This document shows, piece after piece, positions 31,392-39,463 of a stretch of 64,000 nt of DNA (within the stretch, counting starts at the first letter, position 1; every line of letters starts with the position of its first letter). Position numbers and translations under genes: made by a program. The stretch covers positions 2,108,001 through 2,172,000 of the forward strand of contig NZ_JALEBG010000001.1 of the NCBI RefSeq assembly GCF_022758235.1, written 5' to 3'. The notes beneath the pieces were generated by a model. The model did not search any database and was not told where the DNA came from. It saw only the letters and a list, made by a program, of their open reading frames with translations. This DNA is from Pontibacter liquoris. Lineage in GTDB: Bacteria; Bacteroidota; Bacteroidia; Cytophagales; Hymenobacteraceae.

Positions 31392-32582
31392 TTACTTGTT
31401 GCGGCGCAGAAAGCGCACGTGCACCAGCAGCGCCAGCACCGAAAAGAGCAGCCCTACCCCCACTACACCCGTCCAGTGCCAGCGGAGCCACGCCTGGCTA
31501 GCCAGCCAGGTGCCGGCCGCCCCTCCTATAAAGTATGTTACCATGTAGACGGTGTTCAGGCGATTGCGCGCCTCAGGCCGCAGCGAGAAGATAAGTGTTT
31601 GGTTCGAAATATGCGTGGCCTGCACGCCTAGATCCATTACAATAACGCCCACCACTAACCCCATAATACTATGGCTCGACAGCCCGAAGATCACATAGGA
31701 GAGGATCACTAAGGCAATGCTGAAGGTCGTAACACGGAAGCCGTTTCCTTTGTCGCTCAGTTTGCCCATAAACGAGGCGGCCAATGCACCGAAAGCGCCG
31801 ATCAAGCCGAAAGCACCCGCCACATCGCTGCCGGCGTTAAACTGCGGCTCCTGCAGCAGAAAAACCAGCGTTGTCCAGAAAGCGCCAAAACAGGCATAGC
31901 ACAGGGCGCCCCGCACGGCGGCAAGCCGCAGCAGCGGCTCTTCCCGGGCCAGATGCACCAATGACGCCATCAACTCCCGATAAGTGCCTTTGTAGTCGGG
32001 GTGCACTTCTGGCAACAGAAAGTATAACGCCAGCCACAGCACCACCATCATGCCGGCCCCGATCAAAAACATAGCCCGCCAGCCCAGGTGCTCGCCCACA
32101 AAACCGCTCAGCGTACGCGACAGCAGGATGCCGATCAACAGACCACTCATGACAAAACCTACGGTGCGGCCCCGCTCCTCCGGCTTGGCCAAGTGCGCAG
32201 CCATGGGCACCAGCAGCTGCGGCACCACCGACGTAGCCCCGATCAGGAAGCTGGCCAGCAGCAGCATGTTAATGTCTTTTGCAAAAGCCGCCAGCAGCAA
32301 ACTGGCCACAATGAGCACAAAATCAACCATGATCAGTTGCTTGCGCCGCAGCATGTCGCCCAACGGGATGATGAACAGCATGCCCACGGCATAGCCGATC
32401 TGGGTAAGCATGGAAATAGCGCCCGCCTTTGCCTCAGTTACGCCAAATTCAGCGGAGATCTTGCCCAGCAGCGGCTGGTTATAGTATAAATTGGCTACTA
32501 CCAATCCTGTGGCAACGGTCATGACCCAAAGGTTTAGCCGGGTAAGCGGCGGGGTAGTTGTGGCGGAAAGAGATGATTCCAT
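31392..32582 (-). CDS. Major facilitator superfamily transporter (efflux type)
   Basis: Inner-membrane transporter of 396 aa with about 12 hydrophobic helices. The MFS loop-2 motif is recognisable (IIPLGDMLRRKQLIMVDFVL, residues about 70-90), and the central cytoplasmic loop (HPDYKGTYRELMASLVHLAREEP, about 195-215) splits two halves. N-terminus MESSLSATTTPPLTRLNLWVMTVATGLVVANLYYNQP has the ANLYYNQPL motif typical of the YtbD/AraJ-like efflux group. Substrate unknown. A -7 box at 32629 lies 47 bp upstream. The gene is divergent from the YdgJ-like oxidoreductase. Confidence 0.92.
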   Translation of the reverse strand: MESSLSATTTPPLTRLNLWVMTVATGLVVANLYYNQPLLGKISAEFGVTEAKAGAISMLTQIGYAVGMLFIIPLGDMLRRKQLIMVDFVLIVASLLLAAFAKDINMLLLASFLIGATSVVPQLLVPMAAHLAKPEERGRTVGFVMSGLLIGILLSRTLSGFVGEHLGWRAMFLIGAGMMVVLWLALYFLLPEVHPDYKGTYRELMASLVHLAREEPLLRLAAVRGALCYACFGAFWTTLVFLLQEPQFNAGSDVAGAFGLIGAFGALAASFMGKLSDKGNGFRVTTFSIALVILSYVIFGLSSHSIMGLVVGVIVMDLGVQATHISNQTLIFSLRPEARNRLNTVYMVTYFIGGAAGTWLASQAWLRWHWTGVVGVGLLFSVLALLVHVRFLRRNK

Positions 32583-32628
32583 ATGTAAATAAACTGTAAC
32601 TTGTAAGCGCGTTATACTTGCCGAAGAT

Positions 32629-32636
32629 CAAAGATA
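32629..32636 (-). promoter_or_regulatory. Candidate -7 promoter box of the MFS gene
   Basis: TATCTTTG on the minus strand (CAAAGATA on plus) matches TAnnTTTG, 46 nt before the MFS start codon at 32582. Confidence 0.45.
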
Positions 32637-32739
32637 CGTATAAGCGGAAATCAGGAAGGCGTGTTTATGTTAATCTGAACACAAAACCTGCTAATCCTTT
32701 TGCCCGATCTGAAGCAGCACATCCCTAAACCAAGTTTTT

Positions 32740-33807
32740 ATGAGCGAACCTATTAACGTCGGCCTTCTTGGCTTTGGTCTTTCCGGCCGCGTCTTTCATG
32801 CGCCTTTTATTTCAAGCATTCAGGGCCTGCGCCTGAAAAAGATCCGCGAAACCCGCGAAGAGCCCATCCACCACGCAAAGCAAAGCTATCCTGAAGCGGA
32901 GATCGTAGCGGAGGCTCGTGATATTTTCAGGGATGAAAGTATAGACCTTGTGATCGTTGCTACGTCCAACACCTCGCATGTGCCGCTGGCCACAGAAGCC
33001 CTGCTGGCTGGCAAGCATGTGGTGGTCGAAAAGCCTTTTACCATTACCTCGGCAGAGGCCGACGAGCTGATCGTGCTGGCCCGCAAGCAGCAGCGTCTCC
33101 TGACTGTGTACCACAACAGGCGCTGGGATAGTGATTTCAAAACCGTCAGGAAAGTACTGGAAAGCAAGCTACTGGGCAACGTGGTGGAGTATGAAGCGCA
33201 TTTCGACCGGTTCCGTAACGAGATCAAACCCAACACCTGGAAAGAAGAAAACCTGCCCGGCTCCGGCATTCTCTATGACCTCGGCGCCCACCTGATCGAC
33301 CAGGCCTTGTGCCTGTTCGGGCTTCCGGCAAGTATAACCGCTGAGGTGGGTACACAGCGGCAGCACTCCCATGTGATCGATCATTTTGACCTGCGACTGC
33401 ATTACGAAGGGTTAAAAGTGACGCTGAAAGCCGGCATGCTGGTAAAGGAAGTGGGACCGCATTTTATACTGCATGGCGACCGGGGGAGCTTTGTAAAGTA
33501 TGGCATGGATGTGCAGGAGGCCGCCCTGAAAGCCGGAGGAATGCCCGCTGAAAACCCGGCTTGGGGCGATGAGCCACAGCAGCTTTGGGGCACGCTCAAC
33601 ACCAGCTACAAAGACCTGGAACTGCATGGCAAAATAAAAAGCGAGATTGGCGACTACCGGGGATTTTACGAAAATGTGCTGCAGGCCATTCGTGGAGAGG
33701 GTGCGCTGGAAGTGCAGCCCGAACAGGCCCGGAATGTGATCCGCATCATCGAGCTGGCCATGCAAAGTGCCGAAGAAAAACGAACCGTGCCTTTCAGCGA
33801 AAGATAA
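32740..33807 (+). CDS. Gfo/Idh/MocA family oxidoreductase (YdgJ-like)
   Basis: NAD(P)-dependent dehydrogenase of 355 aa. Seen: a Rossmann N-terminus (VGLLGFGLSGRVFHAPFI), the EKPFTITSAEADELI signature, and the C-terminal alpha/beta domain with FDRFRNEIKPNTWKEENLPGSGILYDLGAHLIDQA, which contains the catalytic-region His/Asp. The pattern VFHAPFI, HNRRWDSDF and YDLGAHLIDQAL is that of the E. coli YdgJ/YhhX branch. Substrate is probably an inositol or sugar-related polyol but unproven. ATG at 32740. It is divergent from the MFS transporter gene and 54 bp upstream of the prephenate dehydrogenase gene, perhaps one transcript. Confidence 0.9.
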   Translation: MSEPINVGLLGFGLSGRVFHAPFISSIQGLRLKKIRETREEPIHHAKQSYPEAEIVAEARDIFRDESIDLVIVATSNTSHVPLATEALLAGKHVVVEKPFTITSAEADELIVLARKQQRLLTVYHNRRWDSDFKTVRKVLESKLLGNVVEYEAHFDRFRNEIKPNTWKEENLPGSGILYDLGAHLIDQALCLFGLPASITAEVGTQRQHSHVIDHFDLRLHYEGLKVTLKAGMLVKEVGPHFILHGDRGSFVKYGMDVQEAALKAGGMPAENPAWGDEPQQLWGTLNTSYKDLELHGKIKSEIGDYRGFYENVLQAIRGEGALEVQPEQARNVIRIIELAMQSAEEKRTVPFSER

Positions 33808-33861
33808 GCCGGGTGTGCGTGTTCGTATCAACAGAAAAATGACTATTATTTATACAGAAGT

Positions 33862-34704
33862 ATGAAGTTGTGCATCATCGGGTTGGGTTTGTTGGGAGGA
33901 TCGTTTGGACTTGCCGTGAAAGCAGCCCGCAGTAATACGCAGGTAACTGGCGTAGAAAATGATTTGCAGCATGCGCAAAAGGCGCTGTCTTTGAAATTGG
34001 TGGATGCGGTTATGCCCCTCGAAGAAGCTGTTACAAATGCCGACCTGGTCGTCCTGGCCGTACCGGTGAATGCCATTGCCGCGCTGTTGCAGCCGGTCCT
34101 GGATCTGCTTCCCTCCGGCGCCACGCTAGTAGATTTCGGATCCACGAAAGAGCAGATTTGCCAGATAGCCGACAAGCACCCGAAACGAGGACAGTTTGTC
34201 GCGGCCCACCCCATTGCCGGTACTGAATACTCGGGCCCCGAAGCTGCCTTTGAAAGCCTGCTGGCGCAGAAGACCATGATCATCTGCGACAAAGAGAAAA
34301 GCGCGCCGGCATCGCTGGCGTTGGTCGAGCAACTTTGCAGCGAGCTGCACATGCCGCTGCGCTACATGGCCGCCGCCGATCATGACCTGCACCTGGCTTA
34401 TGTTTCACACCTGAGCCACATCAGCTCGTTTGCCCTGGGCCTCACGGTGCTGGACAAAGAGCAGGACGCAAAAAACATTTTCGATATGGCCGGGAGCGGC
34501 TTCTCCTCCACGGTGCGCCTGGCCAAAAGCTCTCCCCAGATGTGGGCACCCATTTTCACGCAGAACAGGCAGAATGTCTCCGAAGCCCTGGACAGCTACA
34601 TCACCCAACTGCAGCAATTCAAAGCCCTTATTGCAGCGCAGGACGAAGAAAAGTCCCGGGCGCTGATGGCCAAAGCCAATGATATCCGCCGCATTCTTGG
34701 ATGA
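33862..34704 (+). CDS. tyrA: Prephenate dehydrogenase
   Basis: Converts prephenate to 4-hydroxyphenylpyruvate in tyrosine synthesis using NAD. The N-terminus MKLCIIGLGLLGGSFGLAVKA is a Rossmann nucleotide site; AAHPIAGTEYSGPEAAF contains the conserved prephenate-binding HPIAGTE; DHDLHLAYVSHLSHISSFALG and AGSGFSSTVRLAKSSPQMW carry the second-domain signatures. At 280 aa there is no chorismate mutase or ACT domain. It follows the YdgJ-like gene by 54 bp. Other aromatic amino acid genes are not in the window except the PabB-like start at the far end. Confidence 0.95.
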   Translation: MKLCIIGLGLLGGSFGLAVKAARSNTQVTGVENDLQHAQKALSLKLVDAVMPLEEAVTNADLVVLAVPVNAIAALLQPVLDLLPSGATLVDFGSTKEQICQIADKHPKRGQFVAAHPIAGTEYSGPEAAFESLLAQKTMIICDKEKSAPASLALVEQLCSELHMPLRYMAAADHDLHLAYVSHLSHISSFALGLTVLDKEQDAKNIFDMAGSGFSSTVRLAKSSPQMWAPIFTQNRQNVSEALDSYITQLQQFKALIAAQDEEKSRALMAKANDIRRILG

Positions 34705-34811
34705 GTTTACACGATGTATAGCCTAGCCTTTTAGCGGCTGTATCCCCCTTCTTTTATACTTGTATGGGAAAGGAGAAGGCAGTGCATGCGGCCTGCAGTT
34801 TGATTTCTTCG

Positions 34812-34819
34812 TATATTTG
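34812..34819 (+). promoter_or_regulatory. Candidate -7 promoter box of the SDR gene
   Basis: TATATTTG matches TAnnTTTG, 28 nt before ATG 34848, giving the SDR gene its own promoter. Confidence 0.5.
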
Positions 34820-34847
34820 TAGCAACAAATTTTAACAAGATAACAGG

Positions 34848-35564
34848 ATGGAAACATTAACCGGAAAGAAAGCCCTTGTAACAGGCGCCGGCAAAGGCCT
34901 GGGGCGTGCCATTGCCATTGCCTTGGCGAAAGAAGGCGTGGACGTAGCTTTACTGGCCCGCACTGAAAGCCAGCTGCAGGAAGTAGCTGAACAGGTAAGA
35001 AAGCAGGGCGTTAAAGCAACGGTGGTAGTGGCAGACGTAGCCGACATGGAAGCCGTGAATGCCGCCGTTGCGCAGGCCAAAAGCGAATTAGGCCCTATCG
35101 ATATATTGATCAACAATGCGGGGATCGCCTCTTTTGGCAAGTTCATGGAGCTGGAGCCAGCCGAGTGGGAAAACATCCTGCGGGTTAATGTACTGGGTGT
35201 ATACTTTGTAACGCGTGCTTTGCTCCCCGACATGATCGAACGCCAGACTGGCGATATTATCAATATATCGTCGACGGCGGGAAAGGGCGGCAATGCCGTT
35301 ACCAGCGCTTACAGTGCTTCTAAGTTTGCGCTCATCGGGTTGTCGGAATCGCTGATGCAAGAAGTGCGCAAGCACAATATCCGCGTGAGCACCCTTGTGC
35401 CCAGCACTGTGGCTACCGACCTCTCCATTGACCTGAAATTAACCGATGGCAACCCGGATAAAGTAATGCAGCCCGACGATTTTGCTGAATTTATCATTGC
35501 CCAGCTCAAACTGAACCGCCGTGTCTTTATCAAAGAAGCCGGCATGTGGTCTACTAATCCCTAA
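34848..35564 (+). CDS. Short-chain dehydrogenase/reductase, FabG-like (3-oxoacyl-ACP reductase family)
   Basis: NAD(P)H-dependent oxidoreductase of 238 aa. Motifs: cofactor loop [16 protein letters not shown] (TGxxxGxG), NNAG in [11 protein letters not shown], catalytic Ser in INISSTAG and the YxxxK pair in AYSASKFAL. Annotated as 3-oxoacyl-ACP reductase in many Bacteroidota, but it is not in a fatty-acid cluster here, so the substrate is uncertain. Its own -7 box lies 28 nt upstream and a strong terminator follows, so it is likely a single-gene transcript. Confidence 0.93.
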   Translation: METLTGKKALVTGAGKGLGRAIAIALAKEGVDVALLARTESQLQEVAEQVRKQGVKATVVVADVADMEAVNAAVAQAKSELGPIDILINNAGIASFGKFMELEPAEWENILRVNVLGVYFVTRALLPDMIERQTGDIINISSTAGKGGNAVTSAYSASKFALIGLSESLMQEVRKHNIRVSTLVPSTVATDLSIDLKLTDGNPDKVMQPDDFAEFIIAQLKLNRRVFIKEAGMWSTNP

Positions 35565-35586
35565 GTATAACAGGTATAGCAAGTAT

Positions 35587-35632
35587 AAAAGCACCCGGGT
35601 TGAAGTTTAGCTTTGGCCCGGGTGCTTTTTTC
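35587..35632 (+). terminator. Terminator after the SDR gene
   Basis: AAAAGCACCCGGG (35587-35599) pairs with CCCGGGTGCTTTT (35617-35629), 17-nt loop, ending in six T. Confidence 0.85.
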
Positions 35633-35655
35633 CTGAAGTCTGATTTTATACTTTA

Positions 35656-35695
35656 GGCAAGTATAAGCACCTATTTATGGCTGCCTATACTTGCC
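35656..35695. repeat. Inverted repeat built on the AAGTATA motif
   Basis: GGCAAGTATA (35656-35665) and TATACTTGCC (35686-35695) form a perfect 10-bp inverted repeat with a 20-bp spacer, upstream of the Tat-exported Gfo/Idh gene. Three further AAGTATA-type copies lie within the next 125 bp (35766, 35805, 35813). Confidence 0.55.
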
Positions 35696-35852
35696 TTCTT
35701 TATTTGAATCTCCCGCAGCGTGTCCAGCAACCCTTCCCGATTTGGCGCGCTCCTACTCCATTCGTTATACTTTCCTGCCTCTCAGAACCAACCTTTTTGC
35801 CGGCTATACTTATATACTTTTTAATTGCTTCTCTGATCTTAAAGCACTTACC

Positions 35853-37010
35853 ATGAAAAATGATGATCATCTGCCAGGCCACAGCCGGCGTGACTTTATC
35901 AAAGGATTTTCGCTGCTGCTTGGTTCGGCAGCCTTGGGTGCCCCTTACCTGGCACAAGGACTGGATAGGTTAACTAGACCGGGAGAGCACCAATTCTTCT
36001 CAGGAGACCGTGCCAAGAAGAAACTGGGGATTGCGCTGGTTGGGCTGGGCAGCTACAGCACCCACCAGCTGGCACCGGCGCTGGCCGAAACAGAAAACTG
36101 CTACCTGGCAGGCATCGTAACGGGCACGCCCGCCAAGGCAGAAACCTGGAAAAAGAAGTATAACATCCCCGATAAGAATATTTATACTTACAAAACCTTC
36201 GATCAGATCAAGGATAACCCGGCCATTGATATTGTGTATGTAGTGCTGCCCAACGCCATGCACGCTGAATATACGATACGGGCAGCGCAGGCAGGCAAGC
36301 ACGTGATCTCGGAGAAACCAATGGCCACCTCGGTGGCCGACGCAGAACGTATGATAGCGGCCTGCAAAGCGCATCAGGTCAGTTTATCGGTTGGTTACCG
36401 GTTGCATTACGAACCACACAACCTGCGGGCTATGGAACTGGGACAAAAACAGGTATATGGTAAGGTGAAAACGATCAAAACAGAGAATGGCTTTGTGATG
36501 AATAACGCCGGTAGCTGGCGCCTGAACAAAGAACTGGCCGGCGGCGGGCCGCTGATGGACATGGGCATTTACTGCGTACAGGGCGCCTGCTATACGGTGG
36601 GCCAGACGCCGGTGGCAGTGACGGCAAAATTCGGAGAAGTTACCCGCCCCAGGGTGTTTGATGAAGTGGAGCAGTCGATTGATTGGCAGCTGGAATTCCC
36701 GAATGGCGCCTTGGCAAGCTGTGGCTCCAGCTATAACGAAAATGTTAGTTACCTGCATGCTGAGGCCGAAAAGGGCTGGTGGCACCTGGAGCCCGCCTAT
36801 GGCTACGGGGGGATTACGGGCAAAACCAGCGAGGGGCCCATGCACCTGCCCCAGGTAAACCAGCAGGCCCTGCAAATGGATGGCATCGCGCAGAGCATCC
36901 TCGAAAACAAAGCCTCCCGGGTGCCCGGCGAAATGGGGCTGCGCGATGTGAAGATCCTGATGGCTATTTATGAAGCGGCCAGAACCGGTAAAAAGGTCCG
37001 GATCGCCTAA
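35853..37010 (+). CDS. Tat-exported Gfo/Idh/MocA oxidoreductase (glucose-fructose oxidoreductase-like)
   Basis: NAD(P)-binding oxidoreductase sent to the periplasm. The start at ATG 35853 is chosen because it gives a clean twin-arginine signal, HSRRDFIKGFSLLLGSAALG. The mature protein has a Rossmann N-terminus (LGIALVGLGSYSTHQLAPAL), EKPMATSVADAERMIAACK, and the C-terminal domain with LAGGGPLMDMGIYCVQGACY. At 385 aa it resembles glucose-fructose oxidoreductase family enzymes that hold a tightly bound NADP. The frame opens upstream to 35691 but that segment lacks any homology pattern. Substrate unknown, probably a sugar. Followed by a long bidirectional terminator. Confidence 0.92.
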   Translation: MKNDDHLPGHSRRDFIKGFSLLLGSAALGAPYLAQGLDRLTRPGEHQFFSGDRAKKKLGIALVGLGSYSTHQLAPALAETENCYLAGIVTGTPAKAETWKKKYNIPDKNIYTYKTFDQIKDNPAIDIVYVVLPNAMHAEYTIRAAQAGKHVISEKPMATSVADAERMIAACKAHQVSLSVGYRLHYEPHNLRAMELGQKQVYGKVKTIKTENGFVMNNAGSWRLNKELAGGGPLMDMGIYCVQGACYTVGQTPVAVTAKFGEVTRPRVFDEVEQSIDWQLEFPNGALASCGSSYNENVSYLHAEAEKGWWHLEPAYGYGGITGKTSEGPMHLPQVNQQALQMDGIAQSILENKASRVPGEMGLRDVKILMAIYEAARTGKKVRIA

Positions 37011-37033
37011 GCCTTTCGTGTTAGAGTATAACC

Positions 37034-37081
37034 GCTCAAACAAAAATGCCCGGACAAGTGCCCGGGCCTTTTTGTTTGAGC
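37034..37081. terminator. Long bidirectional terminator between Gfo/Idh and MBL genes
   Basis: GCTCAAACAAAAA (37034-37046) pairs with TTTTTGTTTGAGC (37069-37081), then one mismatch, then GCCCGG (37048-37053) with CCGGGC (37062-37067). Nineteen pairs, 8-nt loop, T runs on both strands. Confidence 0.9.
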
Positions 37082-37091
37082 ATACTTGCTG

Positions 37092-37865
37092 CTATTGTTT
37101 TGTTGCCTTATCCGGGTACCAGGTCAGCAGGCGCACTGCTATATTTTTGTTCTTGCTTTCTACTGCTTTCTTAAACGCTTCTACATCGCTAAACCCATTC
37201 TGTCCGCGGTAATGATACGGGTACACCACTTTTGGTTTAAAAGCCAGCACACCACTGGCTGCCTGGTTTATGTCCATGGTATAAGGCAGATTCATGGGCA
37301 CAAAAGCGACATCAATATGCTGGAGGGCACGCATTTCCGGGATGTCTTCTGTATCGCCGGCTATATAGACGCGCTTATCTCCCAGCTGCAGAATGTAGCC
37401 ATTTCCCCGGCCTTTCGGGTGCTTTGCATCGGCTGTTTCCGGTAAATTATACATGGCAACCGCTTGGATCGGAATGTTCAACTGCGTGGAATTCTGACCA
37501 TTTTTCATGACCACCACCTGCGCTTTATACTTGCTGGGCAGTTTGTCGGCTACTGCCTGTGGCACCACCAGCACAGCACTGTCCAGTTTAATTGAATCGA
37601 GTGTAGCCACATCCAGGTGGTCGCCGTGGATGTCGGTGATCAGCACCAGGTCCGGCGCTTTTGTCCCCGCATAGGCTTTGGCACCACCGGTCGGATCTAC
37701 GTAGATCGTTTTATTATCCCAGGTCAGCACCATGGAAGCATGCTGAATGGGCTGGATGACAAGCGGCCCTTTGCTGGTTTCAATCTTATCGTAAGTGGCA
37801 ATCTGCGCCTGTGCCTGCCACAAGGCTAAACTCAAAAAGAGGGTAAACAGAGCTTTTAATTTCAT
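37092..37865 (-). CDS. Secreted MBL-fold metallo-hydrolase (UPF0173-like)
   Basis: Metallo-beta-lactamase-fold protein of 257 aa with a signal peptide (MKLKALFTLFLSLALWQAQAQ), so periplasmic. The fold is seen in IQPIQHASMVLTWDNKTIYVDP, the metal loop, KRVYIAGDTEDIPEM (second metal region) and VVYPYHYRGQN. The metal motif reads T-DIHGDHLD (residues 77-84): the first His of HxHxDH is Asp78. The remaining ligands (His80, Asp82, His83, His of YHYR) are present, so one metal site may be altered. UPF0173 proteins are poorly characterised hydrolases. Possible phosphodiesterase or lactonase activity is not shown by sequence. Confidence 0.88.
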   Translation of the reverse strand: MKLKALFTLFLSLALWQAQAQIATYDKIETSKGPLVIQPIQHASMVLTWDNKTIYVDPTGGAKAYAGTKAPDLVLITDIHGDHLDVATLDSIKLDSAVLVVPQAVADKLPSKYKAQVVVMKNGQNSTQLNIPIQAVAMYNLPETADAKHPKGRGNGYILQLGDKRVYIAGDTEDIPEMRALQHIDVAFVPMNLPYTMDINQAASGVLAFKPKVVYPYHYRGQNGFSDVEAFKKAVESKNKNIAVRLLTWYPDKATKQ

Positions 37866-38284
37866 AGGTTTATAGGTTAGAGTGATGTTTTAAAAGGAAT
37901 TTCAGGTCAGCAGTCAACAAATAGCAGCAGCATTGATCCGGATTAAGGGAATTTACAGCTTACGCCGCTCACTTTCATCCTCTACTTTTCGGCCGCGTGC
38001 AAACCAATCGATCTGCAATAACTATACTATAAAACAAGGGAGTAGTTGCTGCTGTAAGGCAACCATAACGGCAACAGAATGTTTAGCTGGGTGGCGATAA
38101 CTATCTATACAAGTATAGCTTACGCGGCTGCTAAAGTATAGAAAGCCCGTGGATTTAGCGATTAAGCTTAGCATAATGAGAATCGGAAGAATACATCAGC
38201 CCTGCCGGGATCAAATTTAACGGCTATACTTGCAGGAACCTCTAGCTGCTTTTTTGGTATATTGCTTAAAAGAAGGGTAAAAAC
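37866..38284. other. Gene-free region between MBL hydrolase and DAC-like protein
   Basis: 419 bp with no convincing coding frame, tRNA or terminator. It holds three AAGTATA-type motifs (38111, 38134, 38225), one inside the near-palindrome CTATACAAGTATAG (38105-38118), and a small inverted repeat GTTGC/GCAAC near 38047-38064. It must contain promoters for both divergent genes, but I see no exact TAnnTTTG. Confidence 0.5.
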
Positions 38285-39433
38285 ATGAGCCTGATCCGTG
38301 AAACAACTTACCTGGCAGCCCAGGCCGTAGCCGACACGATAGAAGAGCATTTTTTGCAGCACCTGCAATCCGCCCGCGAGCAGGGCGGCGAGGCGCTGGC
38401 CTCTAAGCCTTCTGCCCGGATCATAGCGGCCATAATCGATACGGCTTTTTGGGCAAGTCTGCGCCGCGAAGAAGGATACGCTACCCGCATTTCATTGGCC
38501 TACATGCCGCCGGAGCAAACAGACCTGCCGCTGTTGTTCGAGCGGCGGCTCCCCTTCTCTTCCACTTTTCTAACCAAAATATCGCCGGCCGTGGAGCGAC
38601 CGGGCATTCACCTGGGGGTGTGGCACGAAGGCGATGAGCTGTATATCTGGGGCGCCACGCAACACGTTCCAGGCCTGTGCTTTGTGCTGGATGTCTCGGA
38701 ACCCGGCTTGCTGGTCGTGAAGCATCGCCGGGTAGGCGGCGTAGGCAAGTTTGCCAATGTGGCCATTCTGAAAGGCGATCAGGTGAAAATTGTGGATGAG
38801 CAAAGCGGCAGCCTCCCCGATTGCCCGACGCTAGTGTCTACGCTGCTTCGCTTCTCGGCCCCTGCCCCCGTTGATGATGCGGTGAATGTGCTCGTGCAGC
38901 TGGCCGTCTCCATGCGCGCGCACAAACGCGGCGGCCTGCTCCTGGTGGTGCCACCGCAGTCCATGGCCTGGCATGAATCCATCATCCATCCTATCCTGTA
39001 TGCCGTAACCCCGGCTTTTTCCGTGCTGGCCGATCTCATGCGCCAGGATATAAGCGAGCAGCGCCAAAGCATCTGGCAGGGTGCTTTGCATACCGCTGTG
39101 GAAACGTTGGCCGGGCTGACGGCCGTAGATGGCGCCACGGTAATAGACGAGAACTATGAGCTGCTGGCCTTCGGGGCAAAGATCGGGCGCAAGAAGGGCG
39201 CAAGCCCCGTGGAGCAAATCCTTTTTACTGAGCCCATCAAAGGCAATGAAGTCAGTATACTTTCTCCGGCGCAAAGCGGCGGCACCCGGCACCTGGCAGC
39301 AGCGCAATTCGTACACGACCAGCAGGATGCCCTGGCCTTTGTCGCCTCCCAGGACGGCAATTTCACCATCTTTGCCTGGTCGCCCTGCGATGGGATGGTG
39401 CATGCCCACCGCGTCGACACCCTTTTACTTTGA
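38285..39433 (+). CDS. DACNV-DAC-like protein: putative sensor fused to a diadenylate-cyclase-type domain
   Basis: Predicted soluble two-domain protein of 382 aa. The C-terminal ~180 residues match the order of the DisA_N (DAC) cyclase fold: a strand RGGLLLVVPP (215-224), a helix ETLAGLTAVDG, the DGA signature at 282-284 (DGATVIDENYELLAFGAKI), and GGTRHLAAAQF (332-342), equivalent to the GTRHR motif of DisA/CdaA that binds ATP and metal. The final Arg of GTRHR is Leu337 here. Residues ~1-200 would be the sensor domain (DACNV type, known from comparative genomics); it holds an amphipathic N-terminal helix and WASLRREEGYATRISLAYMPP. Established: DAC domains make c-di-AMP. Inference: this makes or senses a dinucleotide; the altered RHR could change product or kill catalysis. 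It is a single-gene unit between convergent and divergent neighbours. Confidence 0.72.
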   Translation: MSLIRETTYLAAQAVADTIEEHFLQHLQSAREQGGEALASKPSARIIAAIIDTAFWASLRREEGYATRISLAYMPPEQTDLPLLFERRLPFSSTFLTKISPAVERPGIHLGVWHEGDELYIWGATQHVPGLCFVLDVSEPGLLVVKHRRVGGVGKFANVAILKGDQVKIVDEQSGSLPDCPTLVSTLLRFSAPAPVDDAVNVLVQLAVSMRAHKRGGLLLVVPPQSMAWHESIIHPILYAVTPAFSVLADLMRQDISEQRQSIWQGALHTAVETLAGLTAVDGATVIDENYELLAFGAKIGRKKGASPVEQILFTEPIKGNEVSILSPAQSGGTRHLAAAQFVHDQQDALAFVASQDGNFTIFAWSPCDGMVHAHRVDTLLL

Positions 39434-39463
39434 GGATTACCAGGGTCTGTTGCTGCAGGAACT

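Noticed and set aside
38105-38118. Near-palindrome CTATACAAGTATAG
   Set aside because: Probably just two overlapping versions of the abundant AAGTATA motif rather than a separate operator.
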